Source of the DNA: Sphingobacterium sp. UT-1RO-CII-1
Lineage (GTDB): Bacteria; Bacteroidota; Bacteroidia; Sphingobacteriales; Sphingobacteriaceae
Length of the DNA: 64,000 nt
Reading direction: 5' to 3'
NCBI RefSeq assembly: GCF_026711005.1
Contig: NZ_JAPPVJ010000001.1
Location: 124,001-188,000, forward strand
Numbering within the stretch: position 1 is the first letter of the stretch; each line of letters starts with the position of its first letter. Shown here one piece after another: positions 1 to 8,080 of the stretch. A program made the position numbers and the translations under genes. A model generated the notes under the pieces. It saw only the letters and a program-made list of their open reading frames with translations. It made no database searches and was not told the DNA's origin.

Positions 1-2
1 TC

Positions 3-686
3 TGTCGAGAGGTTGATGGTGGCGAAGTTTATGATACGTATGTGCTTTTTCAAAAATTGACAGAAATGGCTTACTTAGTGTATAACTATGAAGATTATGT
101 TCCCGATTCGAGAAAGTTTTTATATTTCGATTTTGGACAATATCCATCTGTATTAAATATAGACGAACTAATAAGCCCTCAAATAGTACTGATTAAAATA
201 TTTGGAAAATCTAGTATCGAATCGGTTCTTAATGAAATGTTCTGGTGGTTGGATGCTATTATAAAAAAAGAAGAGGTTAATGATATTAAGCGGGCTTATA
301 GCATCTATACAAAGATTTTAAATATTGTAGAGTTTTCTTGGATATCCAGACCGTATAAGAGACAGAGCATTGGTTTAAAAAGAGATGTTGATAAGGATGA
401 TAATGCTTTTTATGCTTCCCTATTCGAATCGCTAAAGTATGAAACCAAATATTTAGAAGTAAAAGAGAAGACAGAACCACTATCAGCTTACAATTGGCTG
501 TCTTCAAGATACAAGAATGATTTAGGAAGTTTGAGATTTTTACTAAAATACTGTTTTGAGGCATCTTTCGGATTGTGTGACTCATCTCTAAGTGATGTAG
601 ACCTGGAAAGTCTAAAAGCGAATTGTGCTAAGTTTGTCGAACTAACATATTTATTTCACTTGGCTCTATTACAAGAAAAAGAGTAG
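3..686 (+). CDS. Unrecognised protein, 5' end cut by window edge
   Basis: The reading frame is open from the first bases of the window and stops at 684-686, so the true start lies to the left; a GTG at 42 is only an internal candidate. The visible ~227 residues are rich in aromatic and charged residues, with no signal peptide or clear membrane segment in the visible part. I recognise no family motif. A hairpin just downstream (713-747) is a plausible end of its transcript. The next gene starts about 180 bases later on the same strand and is secreted, so no functional link is evident. Function unknown. Confidence 0.6.
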   Translation, partial: CREVDGGEVYDTYVLFQKLTEMAYLVYNYEDYVPDSRKFLYFDFGQYPSVLNIDELISPQIVLIKIFGKSSIESVLNEMFWWLDAIIKKEEVNDIKRAYSIYTKILNIVEFSWISRPYKRQSIGLKRDVDKDDNAFYASLFESLKYETKYLEVKEKTEPLSAYNWLSSRYKNDLGSLRFLLKYCFEASFGLCDSSLSDVDLESLKANCAKFVELTYLFHLALLQEKE

Positions 687-712
687 TTGTACTATTTGCT
701 ACCCCCTTATGA

Positions 713-747
713 TTATTTCCCTCGGAGATTACATCCGCAGGAAATAA
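713..747 (+). terminator. Hairpin after the first gene
   Basis: An imperfect inverted repeat (arms 713-725 and 735-747, 11 of 13 pairs, 9-base loop) lies 27 bases after the stop of the partial gene. It is not followed by a clear T-run, so termination is only likely. Its position also places it just before the next transcription unit. Confidence 0.4.
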
Positions 748-765
748 GAAACTTAATATAGCGCT

Positions 766-912
766 ATGTTGAAAAAAGAAATATTTTCCATTTTGCAATG
801 GATAAATGAGCTCGTGAATAAACTAATTGCCGATAATCAAGTCTACCTTAATAAAGAACCTTATTGGCATGAAGAAATTTATAATTATCCTAACATTGGT
901 ACTGTCGTCTAG
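766..912 (+). CDS. Possible 48-residue small protein overlapping the next gene
   Basis: An ATG at 766 opens a 48-codon frame ending at TAG 910-912. Its last 15 codons overlap, in another frame, the signal-peptide coding part of the gene that starts at 869. The product would be MLKKEIFSILQWINEL followed by a charged and aromatic tail, with no signal peptide. It could be a translated leader or upstream ORF coupled to the secreted repeat protein. Alternatively it is a chance frame. No homology is recognised, and there is no strong Shine-Dalgarno sequence to support it. Confidence 0.22.
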   Translation: MLKKEIFSILQWINELVNKLIADNQVYLNKEPYWHEEIYNYPNIGTVV

Positions 913-1510
913 CCTACTATTTGCACAGCAAGGTACTTTGGACACTGATATATTTGGTAATCTGCAATTTAAGTCTGTTGATGGCAAGTATACAGCAAGT
1001 TTAGAGAAAAATATTTTCAATGATCTCGTTTTTACGGACAATAGAAATAACAAGTTGCATTACGAGAAGAAATATCTCGATAAAACAGAGCGGGGCTTAA
1101 TGAGCAGCAAGGAAGCGCAGACCCGTTTGCTAAGGAAATTGGTACGGGAGAACAAGCGACGCTCGGGATATGAGGCTACATTTAAGGTAGATATTTTTGA
1201 TAAGGTAATTATTGAGGATAATAAGGGGTATAAATTGGAAGAGGGAAAGGATATATTTGGTAACACCCATATTGAAGAACAGGTGAAGGGAACGAAGACG
1301 GTACTTAAAAGGAACTTTAGCGGTGGATTGGAATATACAGAAGGTAAGCACACTGCTTTGCTGGAAAAAGACATTTTCGACCAATGGCTATATAAAGATA
1401 GCTTCGGAAATGAGATCCGATTTGGGAAAGAGACCTGGAAACGTATCTTAAAACAGTATGGCACCGATGAAAAGTTTTTTTGGGACCTGCTTGACCGCTG
1501 GTTTTATTAA
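869..1510 (+). CDS. Secreted protein made of about six 20-residue DIF repeats
   Basis: The ATG at 869 is preferred over the upstream in-frame start at 827 because it gives a standard signal peptide (MKKFIIILTLVLSSSLLFAQ), so the protein is 213 residues. The mature part carries a recurring [DN]-I-F-x-x-[LVI]-x-[FY] unit. The Phe falls at residues 29, 50, 110, 130, 150 and 170, an almost exact 20-residue period interrupted by a basic helical insert at about 70-100. Each unit looks like a beta-hairpin (DIF.. strand, turn with D/G/N, then a strand ending LEK), suggesting a small beta-solenoid or sheet. The C-terminus is aromatic (FFWDLLDRWFY). Exported to periplasm or beyond; no enzymatic motif seen. 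Function unknown. Confidence 0.7.
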   Translation: MKKFIIILTLVLSSSLLFAQQGTLDTDIFGNLQFKSVDGKYTASLEKNIFNDLVFTDNRNNKLHYEKKYLDKTERGLMSSKEAQTRLLRKLVRENKRRSGYEATFKVDIFDKVIIEDNKGYKLEEGKDIFGNTHIEEQVKGTKTVLKRNFSGGLEYTEGKHTALLEKDIFDQWLYKDSFGNEIRFGKETWKRILKQYGTDEKFFWDLLDRWFY

Positions 1511-1682
1511 GGCAGAGTAAATTAGTTATTAACGAACTACCACAAACACAAGATATATCGAGAAAGTTAGAGGAAGGCATACCACAATGCAACCAAACCC
1601 TTTTAGCTTTTATAGGCACAACAATATATGAAATGAGCTTTATTGCTGTCTTAAGGTAGCTCGTATTATTTTCCTCAAATAA

Positions 1683-1732
1683 AAAGGTAAGTTAGGCTGT
1701 TGAGAAGACAAACCCAACGCTAACTTACCTTT
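1683..1732. terminator. Bidirectional hairpin between convergent genes
   Basis: Perfect 13-base arms (1683-1695 AAAGGTAAGTTAG and 1720-1732) enclose a 24-base loop, with A-rich sequence on one side and T-rich on the other. It lies about 90 bases downstream of the minus-strand xylose operon stop, so it probably ends that operon and may also stop plus-strand transcription. Confidence 0.65.
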
Positions 1733-1739
1733 ATAATAA

Positions 1740-1763
1740 AATAGCTTTAGCTATTCTTTTTTT
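1740..1763 (+). terminator. Small hairpin plus T-run
   Basis: AATAGC (1740-1745) and GCTATT (1750-1755) form a 6-base stem with a TTTA loop, followed by a run of T. Together with the 1683-1732 hairpin it makes a tandem terminator for plus-strand transcripts. Confidence 0.5.
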
Positions 1764-1826
1764 GTTTCGTTAATCGAGCTAATAGCCATGCTTTACAAGT
1801 TAAGCTCTATTTTGAAACAAAGAAGC

Positions 1827-2879
1827 TTAAAGTCCCAGTAAGCGTCTATTGCTTTCCTCATCTGCGTGACCACCTGCAAAATCATCAAAGGTTTTCTCCG
1901 TAACTGGGATAATATGATCTTTAATAAATATAGCTCCCTCTCGTGCGCCTTCTTCGGGATGTTTTAGGGCACACTCCCACTCCATAACGGCCCATCCTTT
2001 AAAGTCGTATGACGTTAGTTTACTGAATATGGCTTTAAAATCGACTTGTCCATCTCCTAACGAACGGAAGCGGCCAGCACGCTCTACCCATCCAGAATAC
2101 CCTCCATATACGCCTTGTTTACCCGACGGGTTAAACTCTGCATCTTTCACGTGGAATGCTTTAATACGCTCATGATAATGATCTATATAGGCAAGGTAAT
2201 CTAAGCATTGCAATAGAAAATGTGATGGGTCGTATAATAAGCAGGCCCGAGGGTGATTATCGACTTTTTCCAAGAACCGTTCATAACTTACTCCGTCGTG
2301 CAGATCTTCACCCGGATGTATTTCGTAACAGACATCCACACCGCATTCATCAAAGGCATCTAATATAGGGCGCCAACGTTTTGCTAACTCTGTAAACCCG
2401 GTATCTACCAGTCCCTGTGGGCGCTGAGGCCAAGGATAAACAGTGGGCCAGAGTAAAGCTCCGCTAAAAGTAGCATGTGCGTCCAAGCCAAGGTTTCTCG
2501 ATGCTTGAGCAGCATATTTCAATTGCTGTACAGCCCATTCTGTACGTGCTTTCGGGTTGTTGTGGTATGCTGCTGGAGCAAAGCCATCAAACTGTTGGTC
2601 ATAGGCCGGATGAACAGCTACAAGTTGGCCTTGCAAATGGGTAGATAGCTCGGTGATTTCTAAGCCCATCTCATTAATCATTCCTTTGATTTCGTCTGCG
2701 TAGGTTTTACTTTCTGCAGCTTTTTGCAAGTCAAAATAATCTGTAGCCCAAGTTGGAATCTGTATACCTTTAAATCCCAAATCTTTTGCCCATTGACAAA
2801 TCGAATGGAGGCTATTGAAGGGTGCTTTATCTCCTAAAAATTGCGCCAGAAAAATACCTGGGCCTTTAATTGTCTGCAT
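1827..2879 (-). CDS. Sugar phosphate isomerase/epimerase-like TIM-barrel protein (xyl operon)
   Basis: This 350-residue cytoplasmic protein belongs to the AP endonuclease 2 / xylose isomerase-like TIM-barrel superfamily. Likely metal and catalytic residues are visible: Glu186 in CYEIHPGED, Asp217 and His220 in YDPSH, His243 and Asp246 in FHVKD, and Glu300/Glu302 in VMEWE. It lacks a signal peptide. It follows xylA by only 22 bases on the same strand, so it is almost certainly cotranscribed with xylose isomerase and xylulokinase. A role in sugar isomerisation or epimerisation feeding the pentose pathway is inferred from context; the real substrate cannot be read from the sequence. Confidence 0.85.
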   Translation of the reverse strand: MQTIKGPGIFLAQFLGDKAPFNSLHSICQWAKDLGFKGIQIPTWATDYFDLQKAAESKTYADEIKGMINEMGLEITELSTHLQGQLVAVHPAYDQQFDGFAPAAYHNNPKARTEWAVQQLKYAAQASRNLGLDAHATFSGALLWPTVYPWPQRPQGLVDTGFTELAKRWRPILDAFDECGVDVCYEIHPGEDLHDGVSYERFLEKVDNHPRACLLYDPSHFLLQCLDYLAYIDHYHERIKAFHVKDAEFNPSGKQGVYGGYSGWVERAGRFRSLGDGQVDFKAIFSKLTSYDFKGWAVMEWECALKHPEEGAREGAIFIKDHIIPVTEKTFDDFAGGHADEESNRRLLGL

Positions 2880-2901
2880 AATTTTCGTGTGTTTTTAAAG
2901 T

Positions 2902-4230
2902 TTAAATATAACGATTTACCAGATTTTCCATGTATTCCTGTTTACCGCTAATCAGTTGCGGTTCTCCTTGTTTTATCGCATATGTCCGGAGATCATCAAG
3001 GGATAAATTGCCTTTTTCAAAATCAGCTCCTATACCAGAGTCAAAACTACTGTAGCGTTCTTTTCTTAACGACTTATAGGGGGATTTTTGAAGTATATTA
3101 TCGGCGGTTACCAAGGCTCGTGCAAAATTATCCATCCCTCCTATATGCGCATAGAATAGGTCTAAAGGATCTGTAGAGTTACGTCTTATCTTAGCATCAA
3201 AATTGACACCCCCACCTTTTAAACCTCCGGCTTCTAAAATAATCAGCATAGCTTCGGTAAGCTCATTCAGATCTGTAGGGAATTGATCTGTATCCCAACC
3301 GTTTTGATAATCTCCTCGATTGGCATCTATCGAGCCTAACAATCCAGCATCGGCCGCCACCTGCAGCTCATGTTGGAAAGTATGTCCAGCAAGTGTAGCA
3401 TGGTTTACTTCTAAATTAAGCTTAAAATCGTCCATTAAATCAAATTCACGAAGAAAACCAATTACTGTAGCTGCATCGTAGTCGTATTGATGCTTTGTTG
3501 GTTCGCAAGGTTTTGGTTCAATAAAGAATGTTCCTTTGAATCCGTTTTTACGAGCATAATCTTTGGACATATGTAAAAATTGAGCCAAATGCTCCCGCTC
3601 TCTTTTCATATTGGTGTTTAGCAGGGACATATAGCCTTCGCGCCCTCCCCAAAACACATAATTCTCTCCCCCTAATGCAATCGTGGCATCTAAAGCCGCT
3701 TTAACCTGCGCTCCGGCATGTGATAACACGTGAAAGTCAGGATTGGTAGAAGCGCCGTTCATATAACGATGGTGACTGAACAGATTTGCGGTTCCCCACA
3801 ATAATTTTATCCCACTATGCTCCTGTTTTTCCTTTGCATAAGTGACAATTTCTTGTAAATGACGTTCATTCTGTAGAATGTCATCGGTATAATCTACTAA
3901 ATCTACATCATGAAAACAGTAATAGGGTAGTTGCATTTTCGTCATAAATTCAAAAGCAGCATCCATTTTATCCTTAGCACGTGCGATGATGGAATCTTTC
4001 TTTTCCCAAGGAAAAAAATGTGTAGGCCCACCAAAGGGGTCTGCGCCATTAGCGTTGAATGAATGCCAGTAGGCACATGCAAATTTAAAATGCTCAGCCA
4101 TCGTTTTTCCAGCTACCACACGAGTGGGCTCATACCAGCGGAAAGCCAATGGATTGTCTGACTCGACTCCTTCAAAAGCTATCTGCCCAACGTTTTCAAA
4201 GTACACTTGATCTCCTGTCAAAATTTTCAT
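2902..4230 (-). CDS. xylA: Xylose isomerase
   Basis: XylA converts D-xylose to D-xylulose (EC 5.3.1.5), a metal-dependent TIM-barrel enzyme. The ATG at 4230 gives [21 protein letters not shown], the usual N-terminus, and a family-typical 442 residues; the longer frame from 4272 adds 14 unlikely residues. Hallmarks are FHD (His107, Asp108), FWGGREGY, the FIEPKP metal/lysine motif, [12 protein letters not shown] and GSIDANRGD. It lies between xylB (upstream, 279-base gap with a hairpin) and a TIM-barrel isomerase homologue (downstream, 22 bases). The product D-xylulose is the substrate of the neighbouring XylB. Confidence 0.97.
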   Translation of the reverse strand: MKILTGDQVYFENVGQIAFEGVESDNPLAFRWYEPTRVVAGKTMAEHFKFACAYWHSFNANGADPFGGPTHFFPWEKKDSIIARAKDKMDAAFEFMTKMQLPYYCFHDVDLVDYTDDILQNERHLQEIVTYAKEKQEHSGIKLLWGTANLFSHHRYMNGASTNPDFHVLSHAGAQVKAALDATIALGGENYVFWGGREGYMSLLNTNMKREREHLAQFLHMSKDYARKNGFKGTFFIEPKPCEPTKHQYDYDAATVIGFLREFDLMDDFKLNLEVNHATLAGHTFQHELQVAADAGLLGSIDANRGDYQNGWDTDQFPTDLNELTEAMLIILEAGGLKGGGVNFDAKIRRNSTDPLDLFYAHIGGMDNFARALVTADNILQKSPYKSLRKERYSSFDSGIGADFEKGNLSLDDLRTYAIKQGEPQLISGKQEYMENLVNRYI

Positions 4231-4441
4231 ATGTAAATAATTTATTTTTAAATGGTTATATGGAATATCCACATTATATTATGCCCCATTGGCTGCAATT
4301 AGCGTGCATGCTTCTTCGCGGTCATGCGTGTTTGTGTAGCCTGTGCTACATGGACATTTCATATGTTTATAGTTATTCGTTTGTAAATCTTCTTTATGCC
4401 ACGCATGATCTCGTTAACTCGGTTTTATTTTAAGTTGTCAT

Positions 4442-4498
4442 GTGAAATACTATTCGTGGTAATAGGTGTTCATTCTTCGATCCCCTTAAGTATTTCAC
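4442..4498 (-). repeat. Inverted repeat between xylB and xylA
   Basis: Perfect 10-base arms (GTGAAATACT at 4442-4451 and AGTATTTCAC at 4489-4498) with a 37-base loop lie 11 bases after the xylB stop codon. The remaining 279-base xylB-xylA gap shows no gene. The structure could be an intercistronic RNA hairpin affecting xylB/xylA ratios, a weak terminator, or a protein-binding site. Confidence 0.45.
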
Positions 4499-4509
4499 TT
4501 TATCTCCAT

Positions 4510-5985
4510 TTAAAGTTTCTCTTCTAGTATTTTTTTCCATGAGCCGTACACCTGCTCATAACGGGAAGTATGCTGTGGTATTATGGTCTTATATTTTTTT
4601 AACCCCTTGAAAGCCTCCTCCCTATTGCTGAATATACCACTTCCTAAACCCGCACCCAAAGCTGCCCCTACACTGCCGTCGTTGTCATAAAGCTCAACGG
4701 GAGTATCGGTGATACCCGCAAAAGCTTCTTGAAAAACAGGACTTAAAAATAGGTTAGCATGTCCTGCTTTGATGACCTGAGGGGTTATTCCATTTGCCCT
4801 AAGCAAGTCCAAGCCATATCGAAATGCAAAAGCAATCCCTTCCTGCGAAGCACGCCAAAGGTGCGCGGCACCGTGCCTCAGGAAGTCTAGGTTTTCAATA
4901 TGAGCACCGACGGTTTTATTATTAAGCATCCGCTCTGCCCCATTTCCAAAAGGTAAAATACGCACGCCATCAGCTCCAATAGTAATCTGAGAAGCCTCTG
5001 CATTCATTCTTTCATAGTCGTTTTTATTCCCTGTAATCTGACTAATCCAGCTGTTCTGTATACCGGTTCCGTTGATGCATAAAAGCACTCCTAAACGTTC
5101 TATAGCTGATGCATGATTGACATGTGCAAACGTATTTACTCTCGATTGTGGATCGTGCGTTCGTTGATCGCTCACCGCATAGATGACCCCGGATGTACCG
5201 GCTGTAGCTGCAACTTCTCCTGGATCAAAAACATTTAAGGATAATGCATTATTAGGCTGATCTCCGGATTTATAGCAAACGATAGCTTGCTCAGATAGTC
5301 CCAAGTCGGCAGCAATTTCAGACTGCAATGCACCATAGTTGGAGAACACAGGCTGAATGCTGGGTACCAATGACCTATCTATTCCGTAAAACTCCAATAA
5401 AGTATCCGAAATTTGCTGTCTCTCAAAATCCCAAAGTATACCTTCCGAAAGTGAACTGATATTGGTATTAACTTCACCCGTGAGTCGCATACTGATATAA
5501 TCCCCCGGCAACATAAACTTATAGATCTTTTCATAGACTAGGGGTTCATTCTGCTTTACCCAAGCCAATTTTGAAGCCGTAAAATTACCAGGCGAATTCA
5601 AATGAGTATTTAAAAACCTTTGTTCACTAAGTTTGATAAAAGCCTCCTGACCTAATTCTACAGCACGACTATCACACCAAATAATAGCATTACGCAAAAC
5701 GCGCTGATCCTTATCGATCACAACGAGACCGTGCATCTGATAAGCGATGCCGATCGCTTTTATATCCGACGGGTTGTACAATCCTGATGCATTCGCCTTT
5801 TTAATAGCCAATTTGGTATGCTTCCACCAAAGCTCAGGGTCTTGTTCTGCCCACCCAGGATTCAACGATATAATCGCTGCTTCCTCGTCGGGATAACTGC
5901 ATGACACTAGCTTTTCATTTGTTACCGCATCAATTATAGAGACTTTAATCGATGACGTACCAAGATCTATTCCCAATAATAACAT
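4510..5985 (-). CDS. xylB: Xylulokinase
   Basis: XylB phosphorylates D-xylulose to D-xylulose 5-phosphate (EC 2.7.1.17), feeding the pentose phosphate pathway. The 491 residues match FGGY-family length. The N-terminal phosphate-binding loop LLGIDLGTSSIK is present, as are the YQMHGLV and WCDSRA substrate motifs, the VAATAGTSGV segment and a C-terminal GHANLFLSP / GAALGAGLG ATPase region. It is the first gene of the xyl operon as read on the minus strand, so the operon promoter should lie in the 460 bases upstream (5986-6446). No transcription regulator is linked. Confidence 0.95.
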   Translation of the reverse strand: MLLLGIDLGTSSIKVSIIDAVTNEKLVSCSYPDEEAAIISLNPGWAEQDPELWWKHTKLAIKKANASGLYNPSDIKAIGIAYQMHGLVVIDKDQRVLRNAIIWCDSRAVELGQEAFIKLSEQRFLNTHLNSPGNFTASKLAWVKQNEPLVYEKIYKFMLPGDYISMRLTGEVNTNISSLSEGILWDFERQQISDTLLEFYGIDRSLVPSIQPVFSNYGALQSEIAADLGLSEQAIVCYKSGDQPNNALSLNVFDPGEVAATAGTSGVIYAVSDQRTHDPQSRVNTFAHVNHASAIERLGVLLCINGTGIQNSWISQITGNKNDYERMNAEASQITIGADGVRILPFGNGAERMLNNKTVGAHIENLDFLRHGAAHLWRASQEGIAFAFRYGLDLLRANGITPQVIKAGHANLFLSPVFQEAFAGITDTPVELYDNDGSVGAALGAGLGSGIFSNREEAFKGLKKYKTIIPQHTSRYEQVYGSWKKILEEKL

Positions 5986-6172
5986 ATCGAATGCTTATTT
6001 AATTACAATCCATGTCTGGCTCTCTGAGGAGCAGTAAACATTAATTTTAACCTGATAAATACTGATTCCTTTTCATTGCCCTTCTGTTCTTATCTTGTTG
6101 AGCTATTTTTAGCTGATCTGACCATACCGAATAGTAGATGTTTAGTTTGACTTGCTGATACAAAAAAACTGT

Positions 6173-6195
6173 AAATATAGTTCTACTCTATATTT
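6173..6195. promoter_or_regulatory. Candidate operator upstream of xylB
   Basis: Arms AAATATAG (6173-6180) and CTATATTT (6188-6195) are perfect inverted repeats separated by 7 bases, about 190 bases upstream of the xylB start. The size and spacing fit a dimeric repressor or activator site for xylose control, but AT-rich palindromes also arise by chance. Confidence 0.35.
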
Positions 6196-6293
6196 GTAAT
6201 TCGAATAAACATCATTCGGAGACCAATCCTAGGTTTAGAAAGAACATGCTGGTAGTAGCTATCAATGAAAAGGAAAAATACATAAATAAAGTT

Positions 6294-6332
6294 AGTTTTA
6301 AGAGAAAATCTTAGAGATTTTCTCTTAAAACT
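6294..6332 (-). terminator. Strong 17-bp hairpin ending the sulfatase transcript
   Basis: Arms 6294-6310 and 6316-6332 are perfectly complementary over 17 bases with a TTAGA loop. It lies about 115 bases downstream of the sulfatase stop codon on the minus strand and separates that gene from the xyl operon. Confidence 0.8.
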
Positions 6333-6446
6333 ATTTCCCATCCTTAAAAAAGGAGTGGCACGCCCCTCTTAAATGTATGGAGTTTTAAAATCACCGTCTG
6401 ATTGTTCCGTCCTCGAGTTGGTACTACTGGACCCTTAGAGTCAAAA

Positions 6447-7937
6447 TCATTTTGCATATTTGGGTTCGATAATTTCCCACTCTTTGATGTGTGCGGGCGA
6501 ATGCTCTTTTTTCACAATAGCATCAAAACCTGCTAACATACTGGAATATTCATCGGCTAGGTCGTTTTTTTCGGTAGGATCTTCCGCTATATTGTAAAGT
6601 TGCCACTTTGCGTTCTTAAAGCCTTTTTTTATGACATCTACTTTAACAGCTTTCCAATCTCCCTTACGAATAGCGATCTGCCCGCCTTTTTCTGGATATT
6701 CCCAATATAGATAATCACGTTTCTGTTGCTGTGCAGCTTCACTTAAAAAGGTGGGTAACAAAGATATGCCATCCGTATTTTCTACCTGAACACCGATAAG
6801 ATCACCTATTGTGGCCATCATATCATACTGTATAGAAGGCAGATTAGAGACTGTGCCCTTTGCGATTTTGGCAGGCCAAGAAACAATAAAAGGAACCCGT
6901 GTTCCGCCTTCGTAGATATCAGTTTTTAAACCTCTTAGTCCAGCAACACTATTGAAGAACACTGGATCAACACCACCATTAAAAGTGGTTCCATTATCAC
7001 TGGAGAACATCACGATAGTATTGTCCGCTATACCGAGTTCCTGTAGTTGGGATACTACCTTGCCTACCTGTGCGTCCAAATAAGTAATCATTGCGGCATA
7101 AGTAGCATAAGGTTTTAATGATGGAGCATAGCCCTGCTCGCCATAATATATTTTTTCGTCAAACTGTCCTTCATACATGTCTATATACTCTTTGGGCGCC
7201 TGTAAAGAGACATGAGGCTGGGTATATGGCAAATAAAGAAAGAAAGGTTGCTCTTTTGTTTCAGTAATAAACTGCAGCGCCTTCTCGGTCATTATGTCTG
7301 TAGCATACTCGTTGCCAGTATAGGCATCAAAATCTTCGTTTGTTGCTGTTTGCGGATCTAAACCTTTATGCACATAGACATAAGGATTGTCTAAAGGAAA
7401 ATACTGATCATTTTCCCATAAATGAGTGGGGTAAAAGTTGTGTGCTTGCTTTTGGTCCAATATGGCCAAGTAATAATCAAAACCTTGTTTAGCTGGGCTT
7501 CCTGTGGTATTGTGCATACCTAATCCCCATTTTCCAGCCATGGCGGTGCGGTATCCGTTTTGTTTTAGGAGCTTGGGCAATGTAAGTATACCTTCTGGCA
7601 AAGGCATTTGCCCACCTTCTAAACTATCGGCAAAGCCTCCCAGCTCGTAATTGCCTCTTATATATGAATTTCCGCCGTGCTTACCTGTCAATAACATAGC
7701 CCGAGCAGGAGCGCATACTGGAGCACTTGCATAATGTTGTGTAAATAACATTCCATTGTTTGCAAGCTTTGTCAGATGAGGAGTTTTTATCTTTTTTTGC
7801 CCGTAAGGCTCTATCTCACCATAACCTAAATCATCTGCGTAGATATAGATGATGTTTGGCTTTTGTTGAGCTTGTATTGGATGGTTTAAAGAGTTAATGA
7901 AAAGAAAGATCAGTGATAAAAAAAGTAATTTATTCAT
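6447..7937 (-). CDS. Secreted sulfatase (formylglycine type)
   Basis: A 496-residue sulfatase of the alkaline phosphatase superfamily that hydrolyses sulfate esters in the periplasm or at the surface. A signal peptide covers about residues 1-23. The metal-binding YADDLGYG has Asp35/Asp36, and the signature CAPAR (75-79) contains Cys75, which needs conversion to formylglycine by an external enzyme. FSSDNGTTFNGG and the C-terminal WQLYNIAEDPTEKNDLA region complete the family pattern. A terminator lies between it and the upstream phosphoesterase gene, so it has its own promoter, near a 10-bp palindrome at 7970-8000. The substrate is unknown; context suggests it works with the adjacent SusCD locus. 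Confidence 0.92.
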   Translation of the reverse strand: MNKLLFLSLIFLFINSLNHPIQAQQKPNIIYIYADDLGYGEIEPYGQKKIKTPHLTKLANNGMLFTQHYASAPVCAPARAMLLTGKHGGNSYIRGNYELGGFADSLEGGQMPLPEGILTLPKLLKQNGYRTAMAGKWGLGMHNTTGSPAKQGFDYYLAILDQKQAHNFYPTHLWENDQYFPLDNPYVYVHKGLDPQTATNEDFDAYTGNEYATDIMTEKALQFITETKEQPFFLYLPYTQPHVSLQAPKEYIDMYEGQFDEKIYYGEQGYAPSLKPYATYAAMITYLDAQVGKVVSQLQELGIADNTIVMFSSDNGTTFNGGVDPVFFNSVAGLRGLKTDIYEGGTRVPFIVSWPAKIAKGTVSNLPSIQYDMMATIGDLIGVQVENTDGISLLPTFLSEAAQQQKRDYLYWEYPEKGGQIAIRKGDWKAVKVDVIKKGFKNAKWQLYNIAEDPTEKNDLADEYSSMLAGFDAIVKKEHSPAHIKEWEIIEPKYAK

Positions 7938-7969
7938 AATAGTGGTTTACTGAAATAAACAACTAAGGT

Positions 7970-8000
7970 ATTAAATAATGTGTTAAACATATTATTTAAT
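7970..8000. promoter_or_regulatory. Palindrome just upstream of the sulfatase gene
   Basis: Perfect arms ATTAAATAAT (7970-7979) and ATTATTTAAT (7991-8000) with an 11-base spacer lie 33 bases before the sulfatase ATG and directly after the upstream terminator (8004-8042). This is where the sulfatase promoter must be, so it is a candidate operator. Confidence 0.4.
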
Positions 8001-8003
8001 GTA

Positions 8004-8042
8004 AAAGGAGGCTTCACTTTCGATAAAAAAGAAGCCTCCTTT
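8004..8042 (-). terminator. Terminator of the SusCD-phosphoesterase operon
   Basis: Perfect 12-base arms (8004-8015 AAAGGAGGCTTC; 8031-8042) with a 15-base loop lie 38 bases downstream of the metallophosphoesterase stop. It probably ends the long minus-strand operon before the sulfatase. Confidence 0.8.
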
Positions 8043-8080
8043 AATAATGGATATTAAGAAGTTCTATAACTAGCAATAGC

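Larger units (their letters stand above)
1511..1826. other. 316-base intergenic region between convergent genes
   Basis: This gap separates the repeat protein (plus) from the end of the xylose operon (minus). It holds the two hairpins described separately (1683-1732 and 1740-1763). I saw no RNA gene or credible ORF in it. Confidence 0.6.
5986..6446. other. 461-base intergenic region upstream of xylB
   Basis: This gap holds the presumed xylose promoter region (with an inverted repeat at 6173-6195) and the strong terminator at 6294-6332 belonging to the sulfatase. I found no convincing minus-strand TAnnTTTG promoter box and no ORF or RNA gene. Confidence 0.55.

Noticed and set aside
4149..4433. 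Plus-strand ORF spanning the xylA start
   Set aside because: Antisense to the xylA 5' end, with Cys/Leu-rich non-protein-like composition.
6189..6196. Plus-strand TATATTTG matching the TAnnTTTG promoter box
   Set aside because: No TTTG -33 element at the right distance, and the next plus-strand gene is far away; it forms part of the palindrome arm instead.
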